The notes below the pieces were generated by a model that searched no databases, was not told where the DNA came from, and saw nothing but the letters and a program-made list of their open reading frames with translations. Of a stretch of 64,000 bases of DNA, positions 1-10,518 are shown piece by piece. Position 1 is the stretch's first letter. The number at the start of each line of letters is the position of its first letter. Location of the stretch: the NCBI GenBank assembly GCA_017893485.1, contig CM030366.1, forward strand, positions 200,875,173 through 200,939,172, in the 5' to 3' direction. Source of the DNA: Hemerocallis citrina. Taxonomy: Eukaryota > Streptophyta > Magnoliopsida > Asparagales > Asphodelaceae. The position numbers and the translations under genes were made by a program.

Positions 1-57
1 TCATAATGGCGAACGACGATTGCTTGAATTTGGGCGGATTGACGAACGACGTATGGC

Positions 58-240
58 GGCAGCTTGGATTTGGACGAAGTGGTGAATGGCGACCAGTTAG
101 GGCTGGGTTTGGGTGAAGGGCGATGACAAGATACGCAAACGACGTACAACGACAGCTTGGATTTGGGCGAAGTGGCGAACGACGATTAGTTAGGGCTGGG
201 TTTTAGGCGAGGATAGGCGAATGGCGATAGATTGGGGCGG
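58..240. repeat. Degenerate direct repeat of about 95 bp, two copies
   Basis: Two imperfect copies, starting near 59 and 151, share the words GCTTGGATTTGG and GTTAGGGCTGGGTTT. The stretch is GC-rich and shows no coding signal. It precedes the CCGGCG-rich repeats and may belong to the interior of the same CACTA-like element. Confidence 0.4.
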
Positions 241-328
241 ACCGTCAAACGGCGATGGATGGGTTTTGGGATGAGGAAGGGAGAGTGAGGTTTTTTTTTC
301 CTTCTTTTTTTTTTCTTTTTTTTCTTTT

Positions 329-349
329 GGGGGGGGGGGGGGGGGGGGG
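329..349. repeat. Poly-G tract, 21 G
   Basis: Uninterrupted run of 21 G after a T/C-rich stretch. A similar G-run, 22 G at 3284-3305, sits at the equivalent place before the second block of CCGGCG repeats, so the two regions resemble each other in layout. Confidence 0.9.
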
Positions 350-445
350 ATTTGGGAGAGGGAGAGTTTTTTGAGTTTTTTTGTTTTGTTTAGTAAAAAG
401 TGTGGGCTGCACGTGCTAATACAACAACACTAACAGTCTTTACCG

Positions 446-775
446 GCGTTTTTTTCCACATTCACCGGCGTTTTTAAACGCCGCCGTAGATACCAACGCC
501 GTAGATACCGCCGGTGCAAGTGTCGCCGAATCGTGTGTCGCTGTATCTTAGGGACATTCCCCGACGGTTTTTACGAATGCCGGTCTAGGTTAAAACTACA
601 CCGACGTTTGAAAGATGCCGCCGTATCTGGGATATCGAATTAGGCTATTCTCCATTATTATTTACCGCGGCGTTTTAGAAAACGCCGCCGTAGAGTTACA
701 CCAGCATTTTGTAAAACGTCGGGGTATGTAAATCAGGTGTTTTACGTTTTTCTGTTTTGATACCCCGGCGTTTTC
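446..775. repeat. CCGGCG/CGCCGG subterminal repeat block, left
   Basis: Multiple copies of CCGGCGTTTT and its complement AAAACGCCG alternate with GCCGTAGATAC words, giving short palindromes. The same words recur at 3600-3712 beside the CACTA terminus. Confidence 0.6.
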
Positions 776-1296
776 ATTGTCTTTTTTGCTGCTGTTTGTA
801 TTTGTTCTACACGTCTATTTCCAGTTTCCTTCCATCTGTAATTTCAATTTCACACAAGTCATGCACATGCTAATTAAAATTTGAATCCAAGACAAGTATG
901 ATTCGAATAAATTGTTCATTGTATATCAGATGTCTTAGTGAAATCTGAGAAAAATCTACAACAGACCAATCAGTATCTATAATTCGATCAGCGACTCTAT
1001 CTCAGGAATTCGTTTTACATTTAGTTTCCTCTCTTCTCTCCTTTGAAAAAACGAGGGAAAAAAAACCTAAATTACATTTTACTCAGACTAATGCGATCAC
1101 CTATACTGTATGGTTCTGTTGCATTGTTTCCATGTTTAGTCCCTTACTCTTGACGACTGACTCGACATGACCCTTAACGGCGCTAGCCTCTCTAGTCCTG
1201 CAAGAAAAAGAGACCCATCAAAAAAATTTCTTTATGCAATTGTAATTAGTGAAGATGGCACAAGTAGAAATTTTATAGTTCCGGGTGACGTATATA
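776..1296. other. No gene recognised
   Basis: AT-rich sequence with no sustained reading frame and no repeat I recognise. It lies inside the presumed CACTA interior. Confidence 0.5.
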
Positions 1297-1386
1297 TTAC
1301 ATAGCAACCTCTGCGCGCTTCTTGGCCAGTTCACCAATCTCGCAATCTTTGGGATTAACAAAATCGGTGATCCCCATTTCTCTTCC
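1297..1386 (-). pseudogene. Possible alcohol dehydrogenase exon fragment
   Basis: The reverse strand has an AG acceptor (ATACGCAG) followed by an open stretch encoding GREMGITDFVNPKD and then a stop 15 residues later. The segment MGITDFVNPKD matches the conserved cofactor-domain region of plant zinc alcohol dehydrogenases (typically GITDFINPKD). The residues after it do not resemble ADH, so at most one short piece is present. It lies on the same strand as, and downstream of, the TauE/SafE fragments, consistent with several captured gene pieces. The match is only 11 residues, so this is tentative. Confidence 0.3.
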
Positions 1387-1480
1387 TGCGTATATTACAA
1401 GCATAAAGTTCCAAATTATCAATAATAGGGAAAAGAAAGGGAATATTTTCTGGAAATGACGACACTTGATTAATAGTATA

Positions 1481-1698
1481 CAGTGGCGGAGGGAGGAAGA
1501 GAGGAGGGGGGACATTTGGGACCCCAAAAATCTTGTAAAACCCCCTAATATAGACCAAAATTTTTATTTGGCCCCACCAGTTAAAAAAAATTTGGGACCC
1601 CCAAGTCTAATCCACCTCTTATTAAAGGCTAAATTATGTCGATGCCGGGGGAAAAAAAATTTGGGACCCTCATTTTGATTCGTCTGGCTCCGCCACTG
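1481..1698. mobile_element. hAT-type MITE, 218 bp, perfect 8-bp TSD
   Basis: The ends are inverted: CAGTGGCGGAGGGAGG on the left and, on the reverse strand from the right, CAGTGGCGGAGCCAGA. Both sides are flanked by ATAGTATA (1473-1480 and 1699-1706), an exact 8-bp duplication typical of hAT insertion. The interior has no ORF. The CAGTGGCGGAGCCAG terminus is common in dicot genomes. Confidence 0.88.
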
Positions 1699-1799
1699 AT
1701 AGTATATAGAGTCATATGTATGCAGTTGTAACTAAAGATCGTCAACTCAAATTGTTGATTACTCAACTATTATGAATAATAAAGAGTAACATGTCCCAC

Positions 1800-2377
1800 C
1801 TGCAAGATGTTGATGACCCAGTACATAGCGCAGCAAACTTTGACATCAGTCTGCATCCACATCAAATGAATGAATGTAAGTAAACAAAGAAGTAGAATAC
1901 GTGAACATCATTTCTTTTACTTTGGTTGTTTGTTTTATAAAATCCTCTTTAACGAAGCACGGTGGGTTTTAAGACCCACCATTTACGATTTATAAAAAAA
2001 GATAGAAGTAGAAATAAAGAATAAAAATTAAAAGATTCTTTTCAAAACAATAATAAAAGCAAGAAAAAGAATGGTTGAAAGATAGTACTTTGAGAATTTG
2101 TCGGAGCAAGAAGGCGAACCACACAGTCAGGAGAACCAAGATTTTTTTCCACCTCAAATTAAATGCCAATATTTCCTATTTTTAAGAGGGGAAAATAAAT
2201 AGAATTGTGAGATAATTAAACCAAAAAAAAACTAATATAATTTATTTCTTATCTCAAATAACAAACTCCCTTCTTACAAGGCCTGATTTCTCCCCTTTAG
2301 GAAGTAGAGGCACATAGTGCTCATCACCCACATCTGAATACCTTTGAAAAAGGACCTTGATGAAGTACCTAACCGCA

Positions 2378-2416
<39 letters not shown>

Positions 2417-2691
2417 AGATGACATTCATACAAGTACCAAAAGCTAACTTTTCAAAAGAGATGTTAACATTAACATAGTTAATTAATTAATTACCCATAA
2501 AGAGGATAGTGATTAGCTAGTAGGGAAACACAACACTAAGAGAAACTCCAATGGTGATACCCAACATAAGCATGAGCTGAAATAGCAATGCCAAGTCGTA
2601 GTCAGTAATCGGAACCTCTTTCGTCGTTGGATGTTGAACCTCCAAGTTGTACCATACTGACGATGCCGATGCTCCCATTATCATACCTTCG
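1800..2691 (-). pseudogene. TauE/SafE sulfite-exporter-like gene fragment, broken
   Basis: Three exon-like blocks on the reverse strand match plant TauE/SafE membrane proteins. Block 1 (about 2691-2495) begins [14 protein letters not shown], continues with DYDLALLFQ and [17 protein letters not shown], then has a stop where the family has Trp (TGG to TAG), and ends at a good GT donor. Block 2 starts at 2370 after an AG and encodes GTSSRSFFKGIQMW; a frame change is then needed to read DEHYVPLLPKGEKSG. Block 3 (about 1862-1800) encodes CAMYWVINILQ. The order and the phase of the first junction fit the genuine gene, so introns were carried along: a DNA-level copy rather than a retrocopy. A 36-bp poly-C run lies just upstream of block 2. 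N- and C-terminal exons are absent. The functional family moves sulfur oxyanions or related anions across membranes; this copy cannot. Confidence 0.8.
2379..2414. repeat. Poly-C tract, 36 C
   Basis: Uninterrupted run of 36 C in the intron just before block 2 of the TauE/SafE pseudogene (reverse strand). Confidence 0.9.
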
Positions 2692-3283
2692 TTCATTCAT
2701 ACAAAATATATATGCATCAATAAGAATAATACAAGATATATATGCATCAATAACATGAGTTAAGTCATGTCTTAAGTGGAGGTGGATGAAAGATCACTTC
2801 TGTAAGAGCATAACACTACTTTCATTTGTATAAGTTAATCTTTTATGTGAGTACAACAAGATATAAAGAGAGAGGGAACAGAAAGTTGGGTGATAAATTA
2901 TGCTGGGATGGAGTTTAGATAACTCCTATCCATTCAACTTTCAGATGAAAATGACTAAAGTTATCTAAATGCTCCAAACAACCTAAAGTTATGATCAATT
3001 ATAAGATAACTCCAAACAACCTAAATGCTCCAAACAACCTAAAGTTACTAATCTGCCTAGCAATTGCTTCCATTGAACCCAATCTCCCACTGGAAGTAGA
3101 TACAAATAAATCTCAACAAAATTTACTCTAAAACAAATAAATTACAACAAAATTAACTATATTCATACAACCCTAAAATCAATAATCTATTATTACAACC
3201 CTAAAATCCACTCAAGAATTGGTTTTCATACCTCTAAAGACTTAGCTGTGTGTCGTCGACGGTGGGGGGTGGCGCTGGACCAC
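2692..3283. other. No gene recognised
   Basis: AT-rich stretch with short local repeats (CTCCAAACAACCTAAA appears twice near 2970-3040) and no coding signal. It becomes GC-rich after 3240, ahead of the 22-bp G run at 3284-3305. Confidence 0.5.
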
Positions 3284-3599
3284 GGGGGGGGGGGGGGGGG
3301 GGGGGCGCAGAAGGGATGAGAGAGAAGTGACCGGGATAGAGAGGGAGCATGGATGGCGATGGCGAAGGTGGGATCAGTGGTGGGGGTTTCTGGAGGAGAG
3401 AGAGAGAGAAATGAGTGAGCAGGATAGAGAGCGCGTGGACGGCAATGTGGGCACAGCAACGTCGGCCATGAACCGGCGTCGACGAGTGGCGGGAGATCAC
3501 AAGAGAGAGAGAGGGAAACAGGAAATTGAGTAAAAAAATTTGGGGAGTGAAATAGGGTTCAGATTGGGAGAATTTTAACTAATAGATGTTGAAGTATAC

Positions 3600-3739
3600 A
3601 TACCCTAGACCGGCGTTTTTTACAAACGCCAGGGTTGATTAACATAATTTTCCAATTCATTCTTAGTCCTTCGATTCCCCGGCGCGACTAGTCAAATGCC
3701 GGGGTAGATTCGCCGAGGTATACTAAAAATCTTGTAGTG
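3600..3739. repeat. CACTA right terminus and subterminal repeats
   Basis: ACCGGCGTTTTTTACAAACG and CCCCGGCG...TGCCGGGG words are followed by TACTAAAAATCTTGTAGTG, the inverted CACTA end. The terminus ends at 3739. Confidence 0.7.
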
Positions 3740-4014
3740 TAAGGTAAGTATGTATTCCTACTTTTGCTCTCCTCTCTCTATTTCAAAATAGAGAAAGGAA
3801 AGAGGGGGTAGGCCTGTTAGCTTAAGATATAGTATAATGTGTGTTCTACACGTTTTTATTAAATAAAGAAAATAAAAAAAATAAAAAACCTCTACCCCCG
3901 CCCCAACCACGATCTTATCATCTCTCACTTTCAAAATCCTCCACAACCCTCCCCTCTGACCCGCCTCCTACGTGCCTTCTTCGCATCGGACTCGCCTTCG
4001 ACCCCCCTCCTGCA

Positions 4015-4227
4015 CACGGTCGGTCCTGACAATTTGGAGGCCCGGGGCGAATGAAAGGTTATGATGCCCTTTTTTTAGTAATTGAAATACATTAATATAT
4101 AAAAATAATTTAGTGTCCAAAATTACCAAAAAAATATAGTCCTACATAAATACTTTAATAGTATGGAAGCTTAAAATTAGTTCCCAAGACTCAAAAAAAA
4201 TCATCATACAAACATGATAATAAATTG

Positions 4228-4261
<34 letters not shown>

Positions 4262-5345
4262 CAGTTCCAAATTATCTCGATAGCTCCAAAATATTTCAAT
4301 CTGCAAAACAAAATGACAACAAAATAAAAAAGTATCAATTATCATTTAAAATGACCTTTTCTGGCAGTTTGAGAAGCAAATTTATCAAAAATATTTTCCA
4401 AATCAAATTTTTTTTTTTCAACAAATCATTTTCAATACATAAGATTGCTAATTCATTTAGCATTTTTTGTGACATAATTGATCGCAAATAAGATTTTAAT
4501 ATTTTTAATTTTAAAAAAAACTTCTTTCAGCAGATGCCACAGTCACAAGTATAGTCAACAATATTTTATAATCAATCAAAATAATAGGATAGTAATAAAA
4601 AACATGTACGAACTCTAGGATTTCAATGGCTGTTTTTCCTTCTAATGGCAAAGTCACTTATAACACTTTCAATTCAGAAAATAAATTATTTGAATCAATC
4701 TATAAAGCTACCATGTTTCAAAAAATTTTCAATACTTTTAGCAGAAATCATTGCAAAAGTAAACTCATTCTCTTTATAATGTTCAAAAAAAGAAATCAAC
4801 CAATTCAAATGTTGTATGCCAGCATCAATATGCATATATTTAGATTGAAATATTTTGCTAACCATGTTAACACTAAACAAACATCATGTCTAATAAAAAC
4901 TCAAAATTTTGTTATCGTGGAGCTTGATATCGTATGACATTCACACTTTCAACTTGGCTCTCCCATCGTGTGTTAAACAATGGCTTGAGAGTTAAGCCAT
5001 GTACATTATCTTACAAGATTTTTCATTTTTTTGTAGAACCACAAAACAGTGAATATATGCATTGAACAATTCCAAAAAAATATTGCTTCAACACAAGAGT
5101 GTGCCATGTCACAATTTCTTTTTAATTTTCATTTATGATTACCAAGAACCATAATCACTTATCATCATTAGCAACCCAAGACCCTAAATACAATTGCCGT
5201 TGGAGACTTGGACTCTTGGAGTCTTTTCGGATTAAAAAAAAAATTTAAACTAAAAAAAAACATAATTGAAAAGTTAACAGATAAGGGCCATGTGAGACCC
5301 TAACGGGGTGGTCGCCCTTTGGGCCCTGCCCCAGGGCCAGCCCTG
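4015..5345. mobile_element. Old hAT element, about 1.3 kb, diverged 8-bp TSD
   Basis: The left end reads CACGGTCGGTCCTG and then GGAGGCCCGGGGCG. The right end on the reverse strand reads CAGGGCTGGCCCTG and then CAGGGCCCAAAGGGCG. These are diverged copies of the CAGGGCCGGCCCTG terminus of plant hAT elements. Flanking 8-mers are CTCCTGCA (4007-4014) and CTCCTGTG (5346-5353), 6 of 8 identical, and the surrounding C-rich sequence continues naturally if the element is removed. The interior is AT-rich with a (CA)n run and broken frames only; no transposase domain can be recognised. Confidence 0.65.
4229..4258. repeat. (CA)n microsatellite
   Basis: Fifteen CA units inside the old hAT element. Confidence 0.9.
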
Positions 5346-5509
5346 CTCCTGTGCCCTCCTCTTCTCCGAGTCGCCTCCTGCTTCCCGCGCCTTCCTCGCC
5401 TCTGACACCGCCTCCTCTTGCGCGACCTTCCCCAAGCCTCGACCTCGCCTCCAATGCTACCGCCTCTCATGCACCGTGTAGCCTTCTTTGCCGTTTTCGA
5501 ACCACCGTG

Positions 5510-6210
5510 TGTAAGAATTGCGGCCTCAAATACACTTAGGCAAATAGTACTTGAAGTTGGAGAAGAAGAAGAGGAGACAAAGACAACAAGAGAAGACAAC
5601 AACAAGTAGAAGATATGCAGTCTAGAGAGTTACGGTCGACCGACCACCCGACCGACCACCCGACTGCAACTAGCAACTAGGTATCTTCGAGTGTACAGGG
5701 TTCAACAGAGAAGGGGACGGTCGACCGTGCAGTTGATCGGTCATGTCTCGGGTGTGGGCTTTACACGTTACGGTTGACCGACCGGGAGGTGCGGTCAACC
5801 AACAACGGTGCTGTGTGTTTTGGGCTGACGAGTTTAAGGCCCAGTAAGCTGGATTTGTGTTTATCTTTTATGGTTTACTTGGGGGCTATATGTATGGATG
5901 TAGACTCTAGAGTTTGTATAACATATTAGACCGAATTGGTAAGCCGTTATCGTTGTTCAATTTCAAGAGGGGATTGTGCCAAGTATTTCAAAGGCGAAGG
6001 AGAGAGATTGAGAGTTGTAATCTCTTTTGTAATCTTTGTATTTCTTGGAAAATAAGAAGTATTGGTTATCTTTGCATATTGATTGTATTCTTGTGAGATC
6101 TTGCATATATCGTGGTGGCTTGTTCTTGGCTCATCTAAGTCTTGGTAGTTTCTATTGCTTGTGGTGTACTTCCTCTATTAGCACTACGAGTTGTGGTAGA
6201 TTCTTCAACA
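5510..6210 (+). repeat. Copia-1 5' LTR
   Basis: 701 bp, TGTAAGAATTG to TTCTTCAACA. It aligns throughout with 8088-8807. The word GGTCGACCG and variants recur in the U3 part, and a GGGCTATAT TATA-like site lies near 5885. Confidence 0.9.
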
Positions 6211-6212
6211 AG

Positions 6213-6224
6213 TGGTATCAGAGC
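6213..6224 (+). other. Primer binding site (tRNA-iMet), Copia-1
   Basis: TGGTATCAGAGC, complementary to the 3' end of plant initiator-Met tRNA, 2 bp after the LTR. Confidence 0.9.
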
Positions 6225-6232
6225 TCTTGGAG

Positions 6233-7933
6233 ATGACCGATAGCAAGTCGAAGATCGAGAGGTTCGATGGGAGTGACTACGCGATGTGGAAGATTCAGAT
6301 GACAGCGTATCTTCGTCAGAAAGATCTTGATGGTCCATTGTTTGATGAGAGACTGGAAGGTGAAGACAAGAATGCAAAGGTCTTAGCGGAGTGGAATCGT
6401 TTGGATCAGAAGGCACTAGAGAAGATTCAGTTGGGACTGAGTATGAAGATGTTATTTCATATCACGAAGGCAACGACCACAAAGGAGGCTATGAAGATTC
6501 TCACGGATATGTATGAGAAACCGTCGGCATCTAATCAAATTCTTCATATGAAAAAAATGGTTAATATGAAGTTGAGGGAAGGGGGTTCAGTAGCAGAGCA
6601 TATGAACAATTACTGTATGGTTTATAACTAGATGGAAGCTGCAGGTTTAAAGTTTTCAAAGAGTAGGCGGTCATTGTTACTTCTATCTACTTTACTCGAT
6701 AGTTATGGTATGGTAAAACAGACTATTACATGCACTATGACAGATTCGACGACTCTACAGGATGTGGTGAGTAGCATTCTGAACGAGAAAATGAGAGGGG
6801 TGAAAAATGAGAGATATCCATCATCATCTTCTAGAGATTCTGCAATGTCTGTTGAGAGAAGACATGAGAGATCTAAGAGCAATCGAAGAAGAAAGAATCA
6901 GAGTAGTTCATTTGAGAGTTAGTCTAATGACAGTGATGGGGGATATGGGCATGAGTGCTGGTATTGTCACAAGAAGGGTCACATGATGCACAATTGTAAG
7001 GCTTATATGAAGAAGAAGTAGGAGAAACCGAAGAGCGATACCCCAAAGGAAGCTCAAGTGGGGCTTGTTGAAGAGTTATGCTTATCAGCTTGGGAGGAGT
7101 TGGGCACTCAAGATTGGTGTATTGATTCGAAAACTTCTTTTCATTGCACTCCAAGGATAGAGGTGTTTGATGACTACAAGGAGGGTTCTTTTGGAGATGT
7201 GATCGTGGGAAATGGTCACCGGTGTCCTGTACGTGGGGTTGGTACTGTTCACGTAAAAGCCAATGATGATCAGTGTGTTGTCTTGCGGGAGACAAGGCAT
7301 GTTCCAGACTTGAAGAAAAATCTTATCTCGATCGGAAGGCTAGACAAAGAGGGGTTGTCTACTACAGTTGGTATTGGGGAGTGGCGTGTAGGTGCAGATT
7401 CAAGGGTGATTGCAAAAGGGAAGCATGAGGGAACGCTGTATTTTCTTAGAGACGTGAGGGACATTTCTCCTGTAGTTGACTCTCAGCCAAAATCGAGTAG
7501 TAGGTTGTGTGTGGTGCAACCGAATTCTTTCAGTTGTGGAGGGAAGGTTACTAATTTAGTGGGAGTTACTGGCCATGGGAGTGAAGCTAGAGGGCAAGAC
7601 ATTGCTACGGTGAGGGTACTTTGCGATCTGGCAAACGAAGCTTCAAGTCGCTCTTGTGAGGTAGATAGCACTGGTATCGATATGCGGGGTGATATCGATA
7701 AGGATAACCGAAATGGGACTGTAGGGGTTGAACAGTCTGCGGATATTGTGGAGGTATCGTCCACAGAGGCTTCTAGTGCAGAGGGTGCATTGAGAGGCTT
7801 TGAACAATGTCCAGTATTAATGAAGATTCTGCAAGTTGGGGAGTCTTGTAACACGGAATTCGACACGAGAGGTTGCTTCTCTGGTATTCATGCTCTATGC
7901 AATTGGTGGAGCACATCCTTCATGAGGCGATGA
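6233..7933 (+). pseudogene. Copia-1 gag-protease polyprotein, three TAG stops
   Basis: One reading frame from the ATG at 6233. Residues 1-230 are a UBN2-type Copia gag (KIERFDGSDYAMWKIQM near the start, MYEKPSASNQ mid-domain). A CCHC zinc knuckle (CWYCHKKGHMMHNC) follows near 6957. The protease region contains WCIDSKTSFHCTP where functional copies have DSGAS, so the catalytic motif is changed. The frame is stopped at 6629, 6920 and 7019, each a TAG where a Gln codon (CAG) is plausible. After about 7470 the frame stays open for some 150 residues with no similarity I recognise, ending near 7933 where integrase and RT would be expected. Gag would package RNA in trans if a related element supplied pol. 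Confidence 0.8.
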
Positions 7934-8076
7934 GGGGTGGTTGATGCACTCCACGTGGTGGAGTGACGGATGTGCTCTTCATTAGAGTGGGGAGTACTTG
8001 AGTCTTCCATGAAAGTGGGAGATAGATAATGCGAGGTAAAGATTACAATAACTTTGAAGCGTTGTGTATTTGGTTT

Positions 8077-8087
8077 AAGTGGGAGAT
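8077..8087 (+). other. Polypurine tract, Copia-1
   Basis: AAGTGGGAGAT abuts the right LTR; this is the usual plus-strand primer of Tork-type Copia elements. The same motif precedes the right LTR of Copia-4. Confidence 0.8.
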
Positions 8088-8807
8088 TGTTAGGATTGTT
8101 GCCTCAAATACACTTAGGCACAGAGTACTTGAAGTTGGAGAAGAAGAAGAGGAGACAAAGACAACAAGAGAAGACAACAGCAAGTAGAAGATGTGCAGTC
8201 TGAAGAGTTGCGGTCGACTGTCCTGTGGTGCGGTCGACCGACCACCCGAACGACCACCCGACCACAATTAGGCTGCTAGGTATCTTTGAGTGTACAAGGT
8301 TCAACAGAGAAGGGGATGGTCGACCTTGCAATCGACCGGTCATGTCTCGGGTGTGGGCTTTACATGTTGCGGTCGACCGACTTGGGGGTGTGGTCGACCG
8401 ACAGCGGCATTGTTTATTTTGGGCTGACGAGTTTAAGGCCCAATAAGTTGGATTCGTGTTTATCTTTTAGGGTTTACTTGGGGGCTATATATTTGGCTGT
8501 AGACTCTAGGGTTTGTATAACAGATTAGAGATAATTGGTTAGCCGTTATCATTGTTCAACTTCAAGAGGGGATTGTGCCGAGTATTTCAAAGGTGAGGGA
8601 GAGAGATTGAGACTTGTAATCTCTTTTGTAATCTTTGTATTTCTTGGGGAATAAGAAGTATTAGTTATCTCTGCATATTGATTGTGTTCTTGTGAGATCT
8701 TGCATATCATGGTGCCTTGTTCTTGGTTTATCCAAGTTTTGGTAGTTTCTATTGCTTGTGGTATACTTCCGCTATTAGCACCACTAGTTATGGTAGATTC
8801 TTCAACA
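8088..8807 (+). repeat. Copia-1 3' LTR
   Basis: 720 bp, TGTTAGGATTG to TTCTTCAACA. It matches the 5' LTR with many substitutions and small indels, so the insertion is not recent. Confidence 0.9.
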
Positions 8808-8839
8808 TCGTGTTCATTAAGACAGTATTTCCGGTGAAA

Positions 8840-9640
8840 CTGGGAAAGAGTATGGGTGGAAGATGGGGATGATTGCAGTGTCGAATTCAAGAATGAGATT
8901 TGGTAAGGTTTATTCTACTTTTTTATTTTTGTTATTGCCTTATGCATATTTGAATAGGAAACACTTGAAAACCTAGAAATATGGTACTTCATTTCTAGAA
9001 CTGTGCTTTGTTCATCAACCGTTTGATAAAATGCCTATGTAGCATGCAAGGTGTTTGTGAAAATATGTTTTTGAGAAATTTTGGTTAACTAAAATAATTG
9101 TATCTATGTATGGTGTATGTATTAATTTCTGAAACTCTAATTTACTACTTGATTTCATTAACAATTTCTAATTTGCGTTTTTGAAATCCCGAAATTTTGA
9201 TTTGGGGAAGAGTACGGGTTGAAAACGGGGATGATTGCGGTGTCGGATTCAATATTAAGGTTTGGTAAGGTTTGTTCTATTTTTTTTTTTTTTCATTTTT
9301 TCTATTGTCACATGCATATTTGAATAGAAAACACTTGAAAATCTAGAAATCTGGTACTTAATTTCTAGAACTATGCTTTACTCATCAAGTGTTCAATGAA
9401 ATGCTTATGTATTATGCAAGGTATTTGTGAAAATACTTCTGAGAAATTTTGCTTAACTAAATTATTTGTATCTATATGTGGTGTATGTATAATTTTTGAA
9501 ACCCTAATTTACTACCTGATTCCATTTTTTATTTCTAATTTGTGTTTTTGAAATCCCGAAATTTTAATTTGGGGAAGAGTATTGGTTGAAGATGAGGATG
9601 ATTGCGGTGTCAGATTCAAGAATGAGATTTAGTAAGGAGT
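8840..9640. repeat. Tandem repeat, period about 365 bp, 2.2 copies
   Basis: Units start near 8840, 9205 and 9572 with GGGAAGAGTANGGGTTGAAG, then GATGATTGCGGTGTC and TTGGTAAGG. The first two units run on through GCATATTTGAATAG and AACACTTGAAAA. No ORF is seen. Confidence 0.8.
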
Positions 9641-10380
9641 GAAGTGGGGGAAGGCAGGGTGAAGCTAATGGAGAGGTGGAGGGGGGGGGGGGGGGGGTTG
9701 GAGAAGGGGACGTCGCAGCAGTCGAGGACGACAGAGATGCGGGAGAGGAGGGAGGAGTGGAGGGCTACATTGGAGAGGGTGTGGATTTGGGAGGGGAAGG
9801 AGAGGGTCGAGATCAGGGGGGCCAGAACATGGGTGTTGCTGGTCAGGATGTACACAAAAGGCTAGGATGTGCGCATATTTTTAGGATAAATTTCACTGAA
9901 CTATACCCTTGAAGAGGTAATTTCTTTCAATTCTCTCACACTTTTTTAAAGTTCCATTTAATTTTATGAGCCCCTCAAAATCATTGTTGTATGTGCAATT
10001 TGCATAGGGTAACACTAGTTTTGGAATAACCAAATTGGGATGGATGGTTGTTGCCAATGCAAGGGTGCAAATGCAATTGGAACAAGCCCCGATCTATATC
10101 ATTCAAATCTTTGGATATGGCAATCTCATTTTCTTTGTTTATGGGTAAATTTTTTTTATATATAAACCCCTTAAGTTGGGAATAGTTTGTCCCCTAAATT
10201 TACACATATTAGTTGGAGAATAACTCGAACTATAGTATTCATCTAAAAGAATGTTTTGATCGTGATACAACAAATAGGCTCGGCAACTTTTTAACCCGCA
10301 AGTTAAACTGCCAAATTTCTTTAGTTTGAATGGAACTTACTGCAATTAATTTGTGATTATAAGTGGAAAATATTGCAAAC
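9641..10380. other. No gene recognised; 17-bp G run
   Basis: Begins with purine-rich sequence and 17 G at 9681-9697, then ordinary AT-rich sequence up to the target duplication of the LINE. No supported coding frame. Confidence 0.5.
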
Positions 10381-10518
10381 AACTTGACGACTAGACAACC
10401 TTTCAAATCAATTCTTTTACCCAAACAACCAGCTCCCCTCATCTTCCTCCTCCACCTGCACCATCTTCATCTCCCACTGCTCCGAACCTGATCTCAAGCA
10501 GCCGGCCCTTCTACTAAC

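Larger units (their letters stand above)
446..3739. mobile_element. CACTA-like DNA transposon, right part; left end not found
   Basis: The right terminus at 3721-3739 reads CACTACAAGATTTTTAGTA on the reverse strand, the canonical CACTA (En/Spm) terminal motif. Next to it (3600-3712) and again at 446-775 lie repeated, often palindromic CCGGCGTTTTTNAAACGCC-type words, as expected for the subterminal transposase-binding regions of this superfamily. I see no transposase ORF, so the copy is non-autonomous or internally replaced. The interior carries host gene fragments (TauE/SafE exons and a possible alcohol dehydrogenase piece). I could not find a matching left CACTA end; it may lie left of the window or be lost. 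A 3-bp duplication therefore cannot be tested; the right flank is TAA. Confidence 0.55.
5510..8807 (+). mobile_element. Copia-1: LTR element with gag and protease only
   Basis: Two LTRs (5510-6210 and 8088-8807) both start TGT and end TTCTTCAACA. The initiator-Met primer site TGGTATCAGAGC lies 2 bp after the left LTR, and a purine tract precedes the right one. Flanking 5-mers are CCGTG and TCGTG (4 of 5 identical). The 1.9-kb interior has one frame with gag, a CCHC knuckle and protease, then runs into a non-homologous stretch. Integrase, RT and RNase H are absent, so it is a non-autonomous, TR-GAG-like derivative of a Tork/Tnt1-type Copia. Confidence 0.9.

Noticed and set aside
4626..4937. 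A protein-coding gene of about 100 codons
   Set aside because: AT-rich, biased composition inside a decayed hAT element, with an overlapping open frame on the other strand and no recognisable domain; probably remnant transposon sequence.
5300..5605. GC-rich Arg/Gly frames on both strands around 5.3-5.6 kb
   Set aside because: Open only because of GC-rich composition; they cross the hAT end and the Copia-1 LTR start.
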